This document shows, piece after piece, positions 1-12,454 of a stretch of 64,000 bases of DNA (the stretch's first letter is position 1; each line of letters begins with the position of its first letter). Origin of the DNA: Thunnus maccoyii (lineage: Eukaryota > Chordata > Actinopteri > Scombriformes > Scombridae). Under the pieces are notes generated by a model, which made no database searches, was not told the DNA's origin, and saw only the letters and a program-made list of their open reading frames with translations. Location of the stretch: contig NC_056548.1 of assembly GCF_910596095.1 (NCBI RefSeq), forward strand, positions 1,176,315 through 1,240,314, given 5' to 3'. Made by a program: the position numbers and the translations under genes.

Positions 1-524
1 GCCACAACTACATTTCCCAGAGGCCCTGCTGTTTAACAGCTCTATTTCCAAAAAATAACTTTGGTTGTATTTTTTTATTCAATAATTGTGGCTTGTGTCA
101 CATTAAACATATTATTCAAACTGTTTACAGTAAAACTCTTGGAATTGGTCACTAGTTGATAATTTAAAACAGCTGAATCCAAGTAAATTTCATGCTTTGA
201 CATTTGATTTGTAAGACCACAGTTCTTCTTTTCTGCAATATTTCAAAGGTTTCTTAGAGACGATCAAACTCATCTGAGTGACGTTCAGCTGGTCAAAGTT
301 TCTCTGCAGTGGAAAAACACATCCTCCATTCATTCCCCTGGGACTCAAATCTCTGTGTTGTTTTATATTTGGATTTTGAGGGGAGGGGCAATAAAATAAA
401 AGTTTTTAAAAAAAAATCCACCAACACGACTCTGCGGACGTGTGAAGAAAGATATTTTTATAACTGTGATTATTCTCTGCAATAGAAGATAGGTTGGACT
501 GAGTGAAGGTTACACTGCATTCTG

Positions 525-581
<57 letters not shown>
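525..581. repeat. (ATT)n microsatellite
   Basis: About 19 uninterrupted ATT units. They produce an artefactual poly-tyrosine open frame. No LINE tail signal is visible immediately upstream, so this appears to be a free microsatellite. Confidence 0.95.
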
Positions 582-582
<1 letters not shown>

Positions 583-639
583 TAATAAATACACTTCAAA
601 CGTAACTTTTTTAAAGGTGTTCTGTCATGGTGTCCTCAT

Positions 640-1480
640 TCTGCATCGTGTGTGTGTTTATTTGTATTTACCTTATGGGGACACAAAGCTGTCAGGTGTC
701 TTGTGGGGACTCTCCTCTCAAATGGTTCTCACAAGTTTAAAACTTAAACTTTATGGTACAGACTCGGAGTTGGTGTTAGGGTTAGTGTCGGCCTCCGAGG
801 AATTAATATAAAGGAATAAGTTGTCCTGTGACAAAATAACCCACTCACCAGAAAAAAAAACGTTGGCATTGTACGTCTCTGAAAACCACAGATATGTTGA
901 ATTTTCTATGTTTCAATCACTATGTTTCAAAGTTGATCGCATTTTAAGCTTTTCACGTGTCAAGCATTAAATTATCAGTTGCAACAACACTGTGGTTAAG
1001 GTCTGGTTAGGTTTAGGCACAAAAACCACTTGGTTAGGGTTAGAAAAAGATCATGGTTTGGGTTAAAATACCCGGATTTGTTGCCAAAAGAACAACTATA
1101 AATGTCTCGCTAAAAATACCCAATTTTGTCGGTTGAAACAAGAAGCGATCATCTCAACTATGTCACTTTCCTTATGATACATATAGTAAAAATGTCAATA
1201 TGCTACATATTAAATGTATTGAAATGTAGAGATTCAACGTATCCATGGTTTGCAGAAACAAACCATACCAACATTTTATTCTGTCAACTGGACACAAACA
1301 AGTGTGTGTGTGTGGATACTTGTATTTATGACATTGTGGGAACTCTCCTCCAAACGGGTCCCCACATGACTATTAATTAAATTTGACGGTACAGAGTTGG
1401 TTAAACATAGTATCCGTCTCCAAGAATAACAATAACATAAAATGAAAGTCGGTTAATACAATGTCCTCACAAAACAACAA
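640..1480. repeat. Two diverged copies of a fish interspersed repeat
   Basis: Segments near 640-850 and 1300-1470 share the order GTGTGTGT, TTTGTATTTA, a GTGGGGACTCTCCTC-like motif, a GGTTCTCACA/GGTCCCCACA motif, then a GGTACAGA-type motif. This looks like two old copies of the GTGGGGAC-containing interspersed repeat of fish genomes. The family name was not determined. Confidence 0.45.
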
Positions 1481-2339
1481 AAACGTGTAAAAAGTTTTCA
1501 AAGTCAAGACGGAGCTGTGAAACTCAACTTTAGACAAGAAGAAGTACAGAAAGTGCTCAAGAAAAGAGAAGACTGATTTGAATAGAATGATTGACAGCAC
1601 AAAATGAAACCAACTAATGAGAGTTTGTGAAGGATGAGGAGGAGCTGAATGAGAAACCTTCACAGTCTGGATGGAAATTATAGATTTTACAAGAGCCGAC
1701 TTCAAACAGACCTGCAGTGGTTTTTATTGAATGATAAAATGACTGACAGCAGAAAATTAAACCTAAATTTGGACACAGAATTCAGCCTGACATACAGCGT
1801 GATGGAGACTGAGGTGTGCCCTGCATCTGCAGAGGTTTTCAGGATGTTTTAACTTTTAAGTAAAGACTCTTCTATGATGAATAAAGTTTTATTAGAGATG
1901 AACTCTTCATGGTTCTGGTCCAGGACTCTCAGGTTCCTCTGCTCTCGGTGTGCTGCTGCTGTGGATGATTTGTGTTTCTCCATTAAGTTAACACTGGAAA
2001 TATAATTTATAGTCTTCAGGGGTCTTCTCAGAGTCGAACCATTCATCAACTCTGACACTTGGCTGCCGGTCTAACGAACGTCTCCGCCGGCTTCTCAGAC
2101 CGCGTCGACCGCCGTGTTTATCGCCAGCCTTTATTTACTGGATCCAGCCCGGCGCCACAGCAGCTAATGGCCCCCATTCATCATCCCTCAATTGATTTTC
2201 AATTGCAGTGCTGCAGTGTGTTAAGCAGATCAGAGTCAGGCTGGTCTATTTTCTGGAGTGGATTTAAGTGGGTTTGTTAAAGCCCTGGGGAGTTCAGGAG
2301 TTATGTGGTGGTGGGTGGAGACTCTGACTTAAAGAAGAA

Positions 2340-2846
2340 GTTTACAATTTTCCAGTGTGTCTTAAACCAGCAGTCAGGTGTCCATATGAACAGTGAAAGA
2401 GGTTTTCCTCGCTGTAATCATTCCTCCTGGATATTAAAAGATCCTTCAAAGGTGCTTTCAATGCATTCAAGTCTGTGTGAAGCTTCTATTCAGCTTCAGC
2501 AGTCTGAGTTATATCAAGTGGATATCTGACACATTTACAGTCTTTTTAGCATCAAATTCCCTCTTTGTGTTTCCTTGGACAGTGTTTCCCTGTTGAGCTG
2601 CAGGTGGAAGTATAGTAACAAAAAGAGGAACTTTGGCACTAAAAAGACTGTAACGTTGAAAGATATCTACTTGATTTGACTCATTTGGACGCTGAAGCTT
2701 CATATTAGCTTCAGATAAACTTTGAAATACATTTTTGCACAGAAGGAGGACTGTGGATTTTGTCCCCCATCACTTCCATTGTAAGGTCATTATGAAGGGA
2801 TCTTCTGATGGTCAGTATGAACAGGAGGAATGATTACAGCAAATAA
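2340..2846. mobile_element. Fold-back MITE, copy A
   Basis: The element is a long imperfect inverted repeat. CTGTAATCATTCCTCCTG near 2412 faces its complement near 2830. The inner block AAGTGGATATCTGACACATT near 2516 faces a complementary block near 2660. Related copies lie at 52.0-52.8 kb and 55.9-56.3 kb. The small open frames inside it are by-products of the repeat. No transposase is visible, so it is non-autonomous. Confidence 0.75.
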
Positions 2847-2849
2847 AAT

Positions 2850-5800
2850 ATAATTCACTGTTCAACTGATGGTTTAACATCAGTCTCATGTCTGAATAAA
2901 CACCCGCTTTTTGTTGTTAAACAGTCTCAACAGCAGCTTTAATCAGTGGGTCCTGAAACATTTCTGTAACACTTTGAACATGACACAAGTCTGAACTGAA
3001 TGCTGAACATAAAGACCAACAGCAGCAAAATGTCGAACATGTTTCACTGTAAGTCATTTATTATCTCAATCTTCATCTCTGATGCAGCAAGAAAATACAA
3101 AGATTCTTCTCAAGATAAAGATTTCTCTTCTTCTCATCTGTTTCTGTACGTTGGAGCTGCTGTTTGGTCCTTTTATTTTTGCACTGTTCAGGGTTGTGGT
3201 GCATGTTTAAGTTGCCTGCACATTTTCTATTTTAGTAGCCAACAAGCCTTTTATGTATAAAAGTCTTGGATAACTGCTCTATAACAGCTCTATCTGATCC
3301 AGCCTGATTGAGGGAAAACCAATAAAGAGGGAGCAGGAACTTTAGCTCTCTTTCCCTCTCTTTCTCTTTGTTTTGTATGAAGCCAGAGATAAAGTCAACA
3401 CACAACTTCAAATGCAAATTTTTGGGGGTTTTATTCTCCTTGTTTTGTTATCCAATTATGGAGAGCAACTTAGAAAATTCTTGGCTTCCACCAAAGGCCA
3501 GGTTGTGAAATTTTACAAAAGAAACATTTAGCAAAAATAAACAAAAAAACAAAACTCAGTACTTCTTCCAGTACAGAAAACACGTCACTGAAATTGTGAC
3601 AAAAGTGACACAAAAAAGTGGCTCAAATACGTCACAAATACAGCATAAATACAGCATAAATACGGCAGTGGCACCTCTATGAACAGAAGAACACAAAAAC
3701 ATTCACTGCACTGCCATGTAACATATCAGCGCTAATGCATCAAATTTAGCAGTTTTTCCAGTTCACAAAAAAAAAGCAACGTTCATTTTGCTTTATATAT
3801 TTGATGAACAAATACAAACAGTAAAACAAAATAAACTGTTTCATACCAAATTCACGGATAGCAAGCTGTGCTCCGCACGTGTGGCTTTCAATCCACCAAC
3901 ATCTGCAATCCTACCAAAACAATCACACAACATGTGGATTTTATATAAGTGCATCCAACATCATTAAACCACTATTTTACAGGATCATGCATAATAATCT
4001 CAAAACAAGATAAGATACCTGATAAATACTCTCGCCGTTGGAACCAGTGGCTATTCTCAGCAGAAAGTAGCGCATTATGTTGTACTTCCTGTATTTTTCC
4101 CAGCATTCCCTGTCCACTCAGCAGGCATATCGCTGCACTAAGTGGTAAACTCACACCCCCTGCTGTCCAACATGAGCATCCCCAGCTAGATAGATAGATA
4201 GAAACAATGGAGAAGTTCCTCAGCATGGATATTATTTCCATAAATATTATTATTTGACCACCTGGTTACATGTAGCTGACATGTTTTAGTGTTTTCCCTT
4301 TGTCAGTTCTTTTTGTTTTTGGTGGGTCTGGTAGGAGGCCTATTTTAGCAGCTTTATGTCTGTTAGGTTTAGTTTTCATGTTGGTTTAGGTTAGAGGGAA
4401 GAGCCTAGATCCTACCACCACTCTATATATATATATATATATATATGTCTATAGATGTTGTCATTTTCTCATGAGATCATTTACAGACAGGCGTGTGGGA
4501 GAATTTCCTGCTTTAATCCGAGTCTTTGGTACACAACAAAAGTGCCGGCTCACAGCATCCCATACCCATACACAAGTTGGTGAGCAAGGATTTTACATGC
4601 TTTGTATTGAATATAATAGAAGAATCATTTATTTATATATTTATTTTTGGTATTTTACACTGCCTGATGCCTTTTTTCCACATTAAAAATCACTAAGAAG
4701 TCGGTCTACCATTTGTTGATTTGATGTTTTTAACATTCTTACAAATCTTATGAGCTGCTGAGTGACTGAAACGTCCGAGTCCTGGATCAGGGCTGATAAC
4801 CAACATTAAGAAACAGGACTGATGCACTTCCTGTGAACATGTGCAGCTGCTGTTGCTTTCATGCAGCCTCGCAGTGGAACAGAAAGTCTCGACTCTGTGG
4901 TGAAGGTTTCTGACGTGGGAACAATCAGCTGTGGTTTCTTTTATTTTTCTTCTTTGAATAGAGAGTTCAAACAGCGGCTCGTCTCCTGACGCCGTCGACA
5001 GATCTCTCGGTTGAATTCCCGGTGGAGTCGGTTTCGTGGAGGCGGAGGGCGGCTCCGTCGTCTTGTTCACATCAGAAAAGCTTTTACAGCGGCACAGTTC
5101 AGCTGTCATCTGAACACAAAGCTGCTCTCTGATCTGTCAGTTAACCTGACTGAACCCGACAGAGAAGGCGTGACGGTGTGCGGATCAGCTTTTCAAACAG
5201 ACTTCATATTAACTCTGAGCAGACAAACTTAACCAGCACTGACGCTCTGATCAGCACATCATCCAGAGTCACGTTTTGGTTTTATTTGTCCAGGTTTGGA
5301 GACGTGTCTCTGCAATTTCTGCCTCCATCCCCAATTTAGTTTGTGAAAATTCAACACATGTATTTCCAGAGATTGTAATTATTACGCTGGATAATCCAAA
5401 CTGATTTCCCTGTAACTACTTTCCTCTTAATAGTTTCTGATAAGGCACCCTTTATAAAGGGTTATAGCATTAATTAATGGCTTAATTAATGTAACATGTG
5501 ACATATAACAGTTTTTCTGGGGTTCAGGTGTGAACAGAGATCTTTACAAAAGCAATCTGGAGTGTAGAGCTGTGATGATTAGTTGAGCTACAGGTTGACA
5601 AATCAATATGTATTTTTTAACCCATTACAACATCACAGATTGTTAAACAAAAGCAATTTACATGCACCAGTTGAAACATAACATTCTTGCTATTACTAAG
5701 ACGGACGTTATGTGTAAACATACCTGTGCATTGATTTTCTGTCTTCTACATGGACTTCAAAACTCCCTCTCGTTTACTAACTGTGGATGTTGCTCTATGT

Positions 5801-6011
5801 AGCATAGAGACTCCGGGACCTGTCTTTCAGTATAGGTCCCGCCCACGAGATTCAGCTCAACAGCAAACAAAACTTTTGGATTCACAAACAAAACATTTTT
5901 GATTGCAGTGTCAATAGTTTTGCTCTCAAATCTATTTTTTGATTGCAAACCTATTCTGTTTGACTGCATAATAAAGACACAAAAGTACCTCAATAGTCGG
6001 TCTGACAGCAG
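2850..6011. other. No gene recognised; short microsatellites
   Basis: About 3.1 kb without a recognisable gene. It includes a short (GATA)n run near 4188-4202 and a (TA)n run near 4423-4446. Open frames are short and without family resemblance. The 4.9-5.2 kb part is more GC-rich, but no splice-consistent exon was identified. Confidence 0.55.
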
Positions 6012-6155
6012 TGGATCATGTTCATCTACACCAACCTGCCACTGGAGTAAAACCCCAACATCCATTTCTGTTCCTCGCACTTCATCGAGGACTGCTTCGT
6101 CACGCGGGCCCAGTACGAGGCTGGTTTCTCGATCTGACTCTGCTGGGCTACCACG
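6012..6155 (+). pseudogene. THAP-domain-like exon remnant, broken by nonsense codons and a LINE
   Basis: Read from just after an AG acceptor (CTGACAGCAG), the frame begins WIMFIYTNLPLE, meets a TAA, then continues NPNIHFCSSHF, IEDCF and AQYEAGFS before a TGA. The CSSHF-EDCF-AGFS pattern resembles the C-terminal half of THAP C2CH zinc-finger domains, here with the last Cys and His. Teleosts carry many THAP-like genes with a xxFIF-type segment before it. The reading stops where an L2 LINE begins. A probable later exon of the same type lies at 8133-8311. It appears non-functional. Confidence 0.5.
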
Positions 6156-7596
6156 GTTGGATGCATTCCTGCAAAAAAACGAGATCCATGAGAAATTTCA
6201 GTCTGGTTTTAGAAGAGGACATGGCACCGAGACAGCTCCTATAAAAGTAACAAATGATCTTCGAGTGAGCGCAGATAATAAAAACGTTTCAGTCCTAGTT
6301 CTTCTCGATCTAAGTGCTGCATTCGATACAGGCGACCATGAGATACTACTAGACAGACTTGAAAGTTGGATTGGACTCTCTGGAACTGCGCTTAACTGGT
6401 TTAACACTTATCTCACTGGCAGAAGCTATTTTGTCAGCCTTCGTGAACATGTCTCAGACAAACGTGATTTTCTCTTTGGTGTTCCTCAGGGTTCAATTCT
6501 TGGTCCACTACTGTTCTCCCTGTATATGCCTCCGATTGGAGAAATAGTTCACAACCATGGTGTAAATCTTCATTGTTACGCAGATGACACCCAGTTATAT
6601 TTATCTGTAGCACTAGACGATAAGGAGGCCCTAAATCCCTTGATAGATTGCCTCTCTAGCATTGTACAGTGGATGAGTGATAACCTGCTTAAATTAAGTG
6701 AAGACAAAACAGAAGTTCTTATAATTGGCACAGATGCACAGAGAGAAGAACTTTCAAGCAGGATCTGGCTCTACAGATTAAACCAGAAGTACATTACAAA
6801 GACAGTTTTTTATCATGTAAGAAACATCTCAAGAGTCAGACCATACCTTACTTGGGAATATGCTAAGAAACTCACTCATGCCTTTGTTTTTTCACGCTTA
6901 GATTATTGTAATGCACTTTATACTGGTTTACCAAATAAAACCATTGAAAGGCTGCAACTCATTCAAAACTCAGCAGCAAGATTTTAACCAAAACTAGGAA
7001 AAGGGAACATATTACACCAGTATTAGTGTCATTGTACTGGTTACTTGTAACGCTGAGAATAGAGTTTAAAATTCTTTTACTTGTTTTTAAAGCCCAGAAA
7101 GGTCTAGCACCTTCATATCTTTCAGATTGCTTGTCAGAGTATGTTCCAAACCGTCCGCTTAGGTCGCTTAACGCTGGCTTGTTAAATGTGCCACAAATAA
7201 AATGCAAAAAGTTTGGTGAGGCAGCTTTTTGCAGCTACGCACCAAAAGATCTGGAACAAAGTCCCGCCGCATATTAGACAAACATCCTCTGCCGATAATT
7301 TCAAGAAGCAGCTCAAAGTTACTTTTATGGTCTTGCTTTTAATTAACTCAACCTTTAATTTGCTCTTTACTGTTATCAGCTGTTTTTACTACCTGTATGA
7401 TCTTTCTTATCGCCTGATGATTTTACCTCTTTTTATCTTCTTAGTTTTTTATCGTTTTTTTCTTTTTTTTGTTTTTTCTTGGTTATTTTAAATGTTCCCT
7501 ATTTTTAAATATCTGTTTTTTGTTTGTTTTTAATAACTTTTTTGTAAAGCACTTTGAGCTGCATTTTATGTTATGAAAGGTGATATATAAATAAAG

Positions 7597-7640
<44 letters not shown>
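6156..7640 (+). mobile_element. L2-like LINE, 5'-truncated, reverse transcriptase fragment
   Basis: The translation to 6987 shows ordered non-LTR reverse transcriptase blocks: [51 protein letters not shown], the catalytic CYADDTQLYL, then WMSDNLLKLSEDKTEV. A frameshift and stop follow near 6987, and the C-terminal part resumes in another frame (LYWLLVTLRIEFKI, GLAPSYLSDCL). The 3' end has an AAAGCACTTTGAGCTG tail and AATAAAG, then a (TTA)n microsatellite to 7640, typical of L2/CR1-group elements. The endonuclease half is missing. It interrupts the THAP-like remnant. Confidence 0.85.
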
Positions 7641-7641
<1 letters not shown>

Positions 7642-7862
7642 GATTAATATGTCAATTATTTTATCAATTAATCGATTAGAATTGAATATCTTCAGGTTTT
7701 GGACTGTTAGTCAGACAAAACAAGCAAATTGAGGACATCACTGTGGCCTCTGAGAAATTGTAAATGCAATTTTTTCACTATTTTTTAACATTTAATAGAC
7801 TAAACAATCAAGAACTGATAGATTAATCGATAATAAAAACAATCATTAGTTGCAGCCAGCCC
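7641..7862. repeat. Partial copy of the 'TTAGTTGCAGC' interspersed repeat
   Basis: AT-rich sequence with ATTAATCGATTAG-type motifs. It ends in AATCATTAGTTGCAGCC, matching the ends of the better copies at 57.9-58.2 kb and 10.9-11.2 kb. Confidence 0.5.
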
Positions 7863-8132
7863 AGGAAATACCAAACATTACAGCTTCTCAAATGTGAGGA
7901 TTTGATTCTTTTCTTTGTCATCTAATAGTAAAGTGAATATTTTCGGGTCTGTCGGACAAAACAAATCACCTGAAGACGTCTCTTTGGACTCCAGGACACA
8001 ATTAATTGACAAGTTTAGTGGCAGATTAATTATTAATAACAATAAGCATTGTTGCAGCCCTAATAACCTCATCCTGTGGTTCTGTCTTTTACAGAGAACT
8101 TAACATCTGTTGTTCTGTTTTTTTCTTTTCAG

Positions 8133-8311
8133 AGCAAATCCCAGCAGTGCTTCAAACCAGGTTTTACCTCATGATACACGTGTTGGGTGTCAAACTGACC
8201 GTCTGCTTACAGCGTCTGTCGCTACACAGACATCAAAGAGCTTTTCTCAGACAGTTTCTGTTCGTACTGAGGTGTCTGCTGGAAGACTGAGAGAGCACTT
8301 CAGAAGTAAAG
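8133..8311 (+). pseudogene. Probable second exon of the THAP-like gene remnant
   Basis: A polypyrimidine tract and AG acceptor (TTTTCTTTTCAG) precede an open frame containing DTRVGCQTDRLL, SVATQTSKSFS and LREHFRSKG. The frame ends at a consensus AAAG|GTGAGT donor. The GCQTD...VATQ...L..HFRS spacing resembles the low-complexity exon that follows the THAP domain in many teleost THAP-like genes. The exon itself is open, but its presumed partner at 6012-6155 is dead and no further exon was found. An intact but unrelated exon is possible. Confidence 0.4.
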
Positions 8312-11300
8312 GTGAGTATTAAAGCTGCAACTAACAATTATTTACTTTGTCAATTAATCTGCAGATCATTTTCTCTGTTAATCATTCAGTCACTAAAGCA
8401 TCAGAAAATTTTCTAGAGCCCAAAGTGACATAATCAAATGTCTTGTTTTGTCTGACCAACAGTCCAAAACCCAAAAACATCTAGCTTACTTTGATGTAAG
8501 GCAAGCAATGCAGCACTTTCTCACATGTGAAAAACTGGAACCATCAGTATTTTGATTAGCAAATTGGCTGCCGCTTGATTTCCTGTCGAGCGCTGGACGT
8601 CAGTAATTTATCAAAAACAAACCTCAGGCTGCAGAAAACAAGGAATTACTGGGAGACTCTGGTATCAACATTAGAACAAGGGGTGAACATTTATTGTTGT
8701 TTATTAATGTTTAAAACAAAGTTTTGCTGTCGGCTTCACAGCTGGTTTTAAAGAGAGAGTTGTGGAGTGAATGAGAAAAATAAAACTTAACTTACTGATG
8801 GTTTCATGGTTGAACTAAACAACATAGTTTTTAAAACACACTCAGACCAGGTCCACACTGAGCCGGCTAAATAGTAAACACATCTTTTTCTCTCAGATTG
8901 GCCCTTTGTCCAGACTAAAATGACATTTCTTCAAAAGCTTCTCCAAAACGTCCTCCAGAGTGTGTAAATGTGAAAACGCCGGCTTGGAGCTTTGTAGAAA
9001 CGCTGTCATATCGCTGACAGAGCAGATGGTGGCAGTAGCGTGAAAGTGGCATTTTAGAATTTAACCGGCTTCATTAAGACATTCTCTCAGTTTGAAGAGG
9101 TCAAAACTTCCACAACACCTGTTTTATAAACACAACTTTAATTAAAATGAGTTTATTTCCTATGTCAGTTAAGTTGACAAGTAATGTCCAACCCTCGTCC
9201 CAATATCGGCTCTGCTTCCTGCAGCAGGGACCTTTTTGGGGACCAGGAACTGAATTTAGTCCCTGGTTCCTTCGGCTGAAACGCAGAAGACGTTTCTGAG
9301 TTTCTGAGTTTTCCTCATCAGAATGTTGCATTAATTTCCTCTTAGGGATCAACAAAGTGTTATTCGTGTGTAAGATGCTCTGTGATGTTAAGCGCAGGAA
9401 GTCGGGGATGTTCGTATCATTCAGTCAGTCGTGTCCTGACTGTCGGCAGAGTCAGCCCATCACACGCCTGTCAGGAACCTCCAGATGTCTGCAGCTGTTT
9501 ATTTCAGCGGAGTCATTTTTTTCCAGCTGCAGAAAGTATCAGAGGAATCGTACAGTCAACTCTGAGGCCGGACTCCATTTAGTTCATTATATTAACAGTT
9601 ACTGTGAGTGTTTGTTCTGTGGTCAGATCTGCAAAGCTGTGAACATCCAGATGTTTTAGTTGGACACCTTCAGGAAACACACGGCAGGATGTTTCTGCAG
9701 CCAGCTGTGCTTCATAAATGGAGGAAGGATCAGCAGATGCTGAGGGGAAGACGGCTGTTCGAGGACACATGAAGACACACTCAACAGATGAAACATCACT
9801 CATCACTGCAACTTGTTTTTTTTTTTTTTTACTGTTTTATAGGGCTGAAACTAACAATTATTCTCATGATCAATGAATCATTTTGTTGATATATTGTATA
9901 GAGAAATGTGCCTGTTCTCTCTGTTTCCATCACAGTTATGTGTTCAGGTCATTCAGAGACAGGAATCTGTAAAAGCCTGTCATGCTGTCACGCTGTGTTA
10001 CTCTGTGTTTAATGACGTGCATTAAAAACACACAGCGGGTCGAATCAGTGGCTTATTGACTGATGCCCCAGTAATAGTTCTATTATTTATATCTATTAAA
10101 TCAATTAACAGGTTAGTCAATTAGGTTCTGGTGTTTTCTTCATTGGGTGGTCGTTAACCTGCGCAGCGGAAATACAGGTTTATATATTTAGTTTATTTCT
10201 TTTAATTGATTTAAAAATAAAAGAGCAGATGTTATGTTTCTAATTAGTAAGTGAGAGTTTATTTTAATCCTCATCTGTCTAAAAATGACTGACACGTGGA
10301 TATATGTTCTGTGTTGCACTTTGAGACTAGAGACGTATTGGTTATCCAATAAATATATAAATAAATAATATCCAGTTACACAGAATTACTACATGATTGC
10401 TGTTATTAGTCTTTGGAGCCGTTTCTAAACAAACTAATCTGACCAAACTCATGTTTTTAATAGTTTCTGGACAACAACGGAGGTCACAGAGGAATAAGAT
10501 ATATCAGGTGATATATCATGTGGGTTGATGATGTTCAGTATCTACGCTGGTTTATATCAGATCAGATTGTATGAATATGAATTATTGATGATGCTTTTAT
10601 TATTGTCTCATGTATATAAATATACTCACAAGACTCCTGATATTACTATAAATCAGATCCAGAATACATTTGAAACCTTTATGTCTACAACATATTATAT
10701 ATAATTGTTATATATAATTGTAATCTACAAGAGAAATCAAACTGAAGATGATTCAGCAATCATCTTTCTCTTGTTTTCAGACTTTTGAGAGAAATTTAGA
10801 AAACTGAAACACATCAAAATTAAACAACTACAACAATATTTAATCACATGTTCAGTTGGGCTGCAGAAAAATAATCAAATTTGATGATTTGTACGATGTG
10901 TAAAATTGTGAAAATGAAGGTTAAAAAAGGTTTCAGTCAAAACAATATCATAGATGATAAAAAACTGAAACAATTAGTTGATTGATCTGTAAGCAGAAAA
11001 TTAACTGAAAACCAATTTTATAATCAATTTCATTGTTTTGATCTTTTTTTTTTTTTTAATGGCAAAAATTCTTTGGTTCCAGCTTTTTAAAGGTGAATGT
11101 TTTCAGGTTTTCTTTGTCTTCGATATAATTAACATAATATTTTTGGCTTTTGGACTGTTGATCAGACAAAACAAGACATTTGAAGACATTACAGACCAAA
11201 CATTTAATCAATGAATAGAGAAAAGAATCTGTAGGTTGATTAAACTGGTGCAGATCTTCTGTGATTGTTGCTCAGCAGTTTGTAGACCTAAAAATATGAA

Positions 11301-11499
11301 AATGCTGTTATAATTTTCCAGAGACAAATGTGACGTCTTCAGATGTTTTTTGTTTGACCGACAGTCCAAAACCAAAAGATATTCAGTGTATAATCATATA
11401 TGACAAAGAAAAGCATCACATTATCATACTTGAGAAGCTGAAACCAGCAAATAGTGGATTTGTTGGGAACTATTTTTGGCAAAATTCTGATACACAAGT
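8312..11499. other. No gene recognised; repeat-rich intergenic sequence
   Basis: This region holds fragments of the TTAGTTGCAGC repeat (about 8320-8500 and 9840-9900) and a GGGACC/GGTTCC-rich fish repeat near 9215-9300. The rest is AT-rich sequence without protein-like frames. Confidence 0.5.
10855..11460. repeat. Copies of the 'TTAGTTGCAGC' interspersed repeat
   Basis: It starts TTGGGCTGCAGAAAAATAAT and contains the GACTGTTGATCAGACAAAACAAG and ACATTTAATCAATGAATAGA motifs shared with 7.7, 35.8, 58.0 and 59.4 kb. The half from 11310 repeats the GACAGTCCAAAACC and ACAAAGAAAAGCAT motifs, suggesting two adjacent partial copies. No coding capacity. Confidence 0.5.
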
Positions 11500-11667
11500 T
11501 ACACAGTTAAAACCTGCTCACTTTTTACATTTAGCTCTAAAATACTTGTTGGTGTGTCAGGGTTTGGTGATGCTTCCACACTGCAACAGATTTCACATGT
11601 TTTTATCATGTTGTTTCTCTGCAGCAGTGCTGTGTTTGAAATAAAAGCAGGTAAAACCAGAGAGTGT

Positions 11668-12302
11668 AGTTAAAGTATTGCAGTAAAAGTACATAAGTAT
11701 TATGAGCTTGATGTAGTTAAAGTATTGCAGTAAAAGTACATAAGCATTATGAGCTTGATGTAGTTAAAGTATTGCAGTAAACGTACATAAGTATTATGAG
11801 CTTGATGTAGTTAAAGTATTGCAGTTAAAGTACATAAGTATTATGAGCTTGATGTAGTTAAAGTATTGCAGTTAAAGTACATAAGTATTATGAGCTTGAT
11901 GTAGTTAAAGTATTGCAGTAAAAGTACATAAGTATTATGAGCTTGATGTAGTTAAAGTATTGCAGTAAAAGTACATAAGTATTATGAGCTTGATGTAGTT
12001 AAAGTATTGCAGTAAAAGTACACAAGTATTATGAGCTTGATGTAGTTAAAGTATTGCAGTAAAAGTACATAAGTATTATGAGCTTGATGTAGTTAAAGTA
12101 TTGCAGTAAAAGTACACAAGTATTATGAGCTTGATGTAGTTAAAGTATTGCAGTAAAAGTACATAAGTATTATGAGCTTGATGTAGTTAAAGTATTGCAG
12201 TAAAAGTACACAAGTATTATGAGCTTGATGTAGTTAAAGTATTGCAGTAAAAGTACATAAGTATTATGAGCTTGATGTAGTTAAAGTATTGCAGTAAAAG
12301 TA
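11668..12302. repeat. 47-bp minisatellite, about 13-14 units
   Basis: Tandem units of the form GTAGTTAAAGTATTGCAGTA...TAAGTATTATGAGCTTGAT. Unit-to-unit variation is limited to a few sites (AAAAGTACATAAG, AAAGTACATAAG and AAAGTACACAAG variants). The same unit occurs about 3 times in copy 2 and about 8 times in copy 3 of the host element, so the array changes length readily. Confidence 0.95.
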
Positions 12303-12454
12303 GTGGTTTGGTCCCTCTGACTGATATATTATTATATATGACATCATTAGATTATTAATAGTGAAGCATCAGTGTTAGAGCAGCATGTTACTGTTGTAGC
12401 TGCTGGAGGTGGAGCTAGTTTACACTACTTTATATACAGTTAGCTAGTTTAGTC

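Larger units (their letters stand above)
1..2339. other. No gene recognised; AT-rich, repeat-bearing
   Basis: No open frame here resembles a known protein, and none shows paired splice sites with protein-like composition. The stretch holds an (ATT)n microsatellite and two diverged copies of a common fish repeat, described separately. The remainder is AT-rich intergenic sequence in which I see nothing further. Confidence 0.6.

Noticed and set aside
503-811. Open frame with a run of about 18 tyrosines
   Set aside because: It is a translation of the (ATT)n microsatellite and has no splice or family support.
2509-2703. 64-codon frame nearly repeated at 56085-56279, which looked like a conserved small protein
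   Set aside because: Both lie inside copies of the same fold-back MITE. The similarity extends through non-coding parts and on both strands, so it reflects repeat identity.
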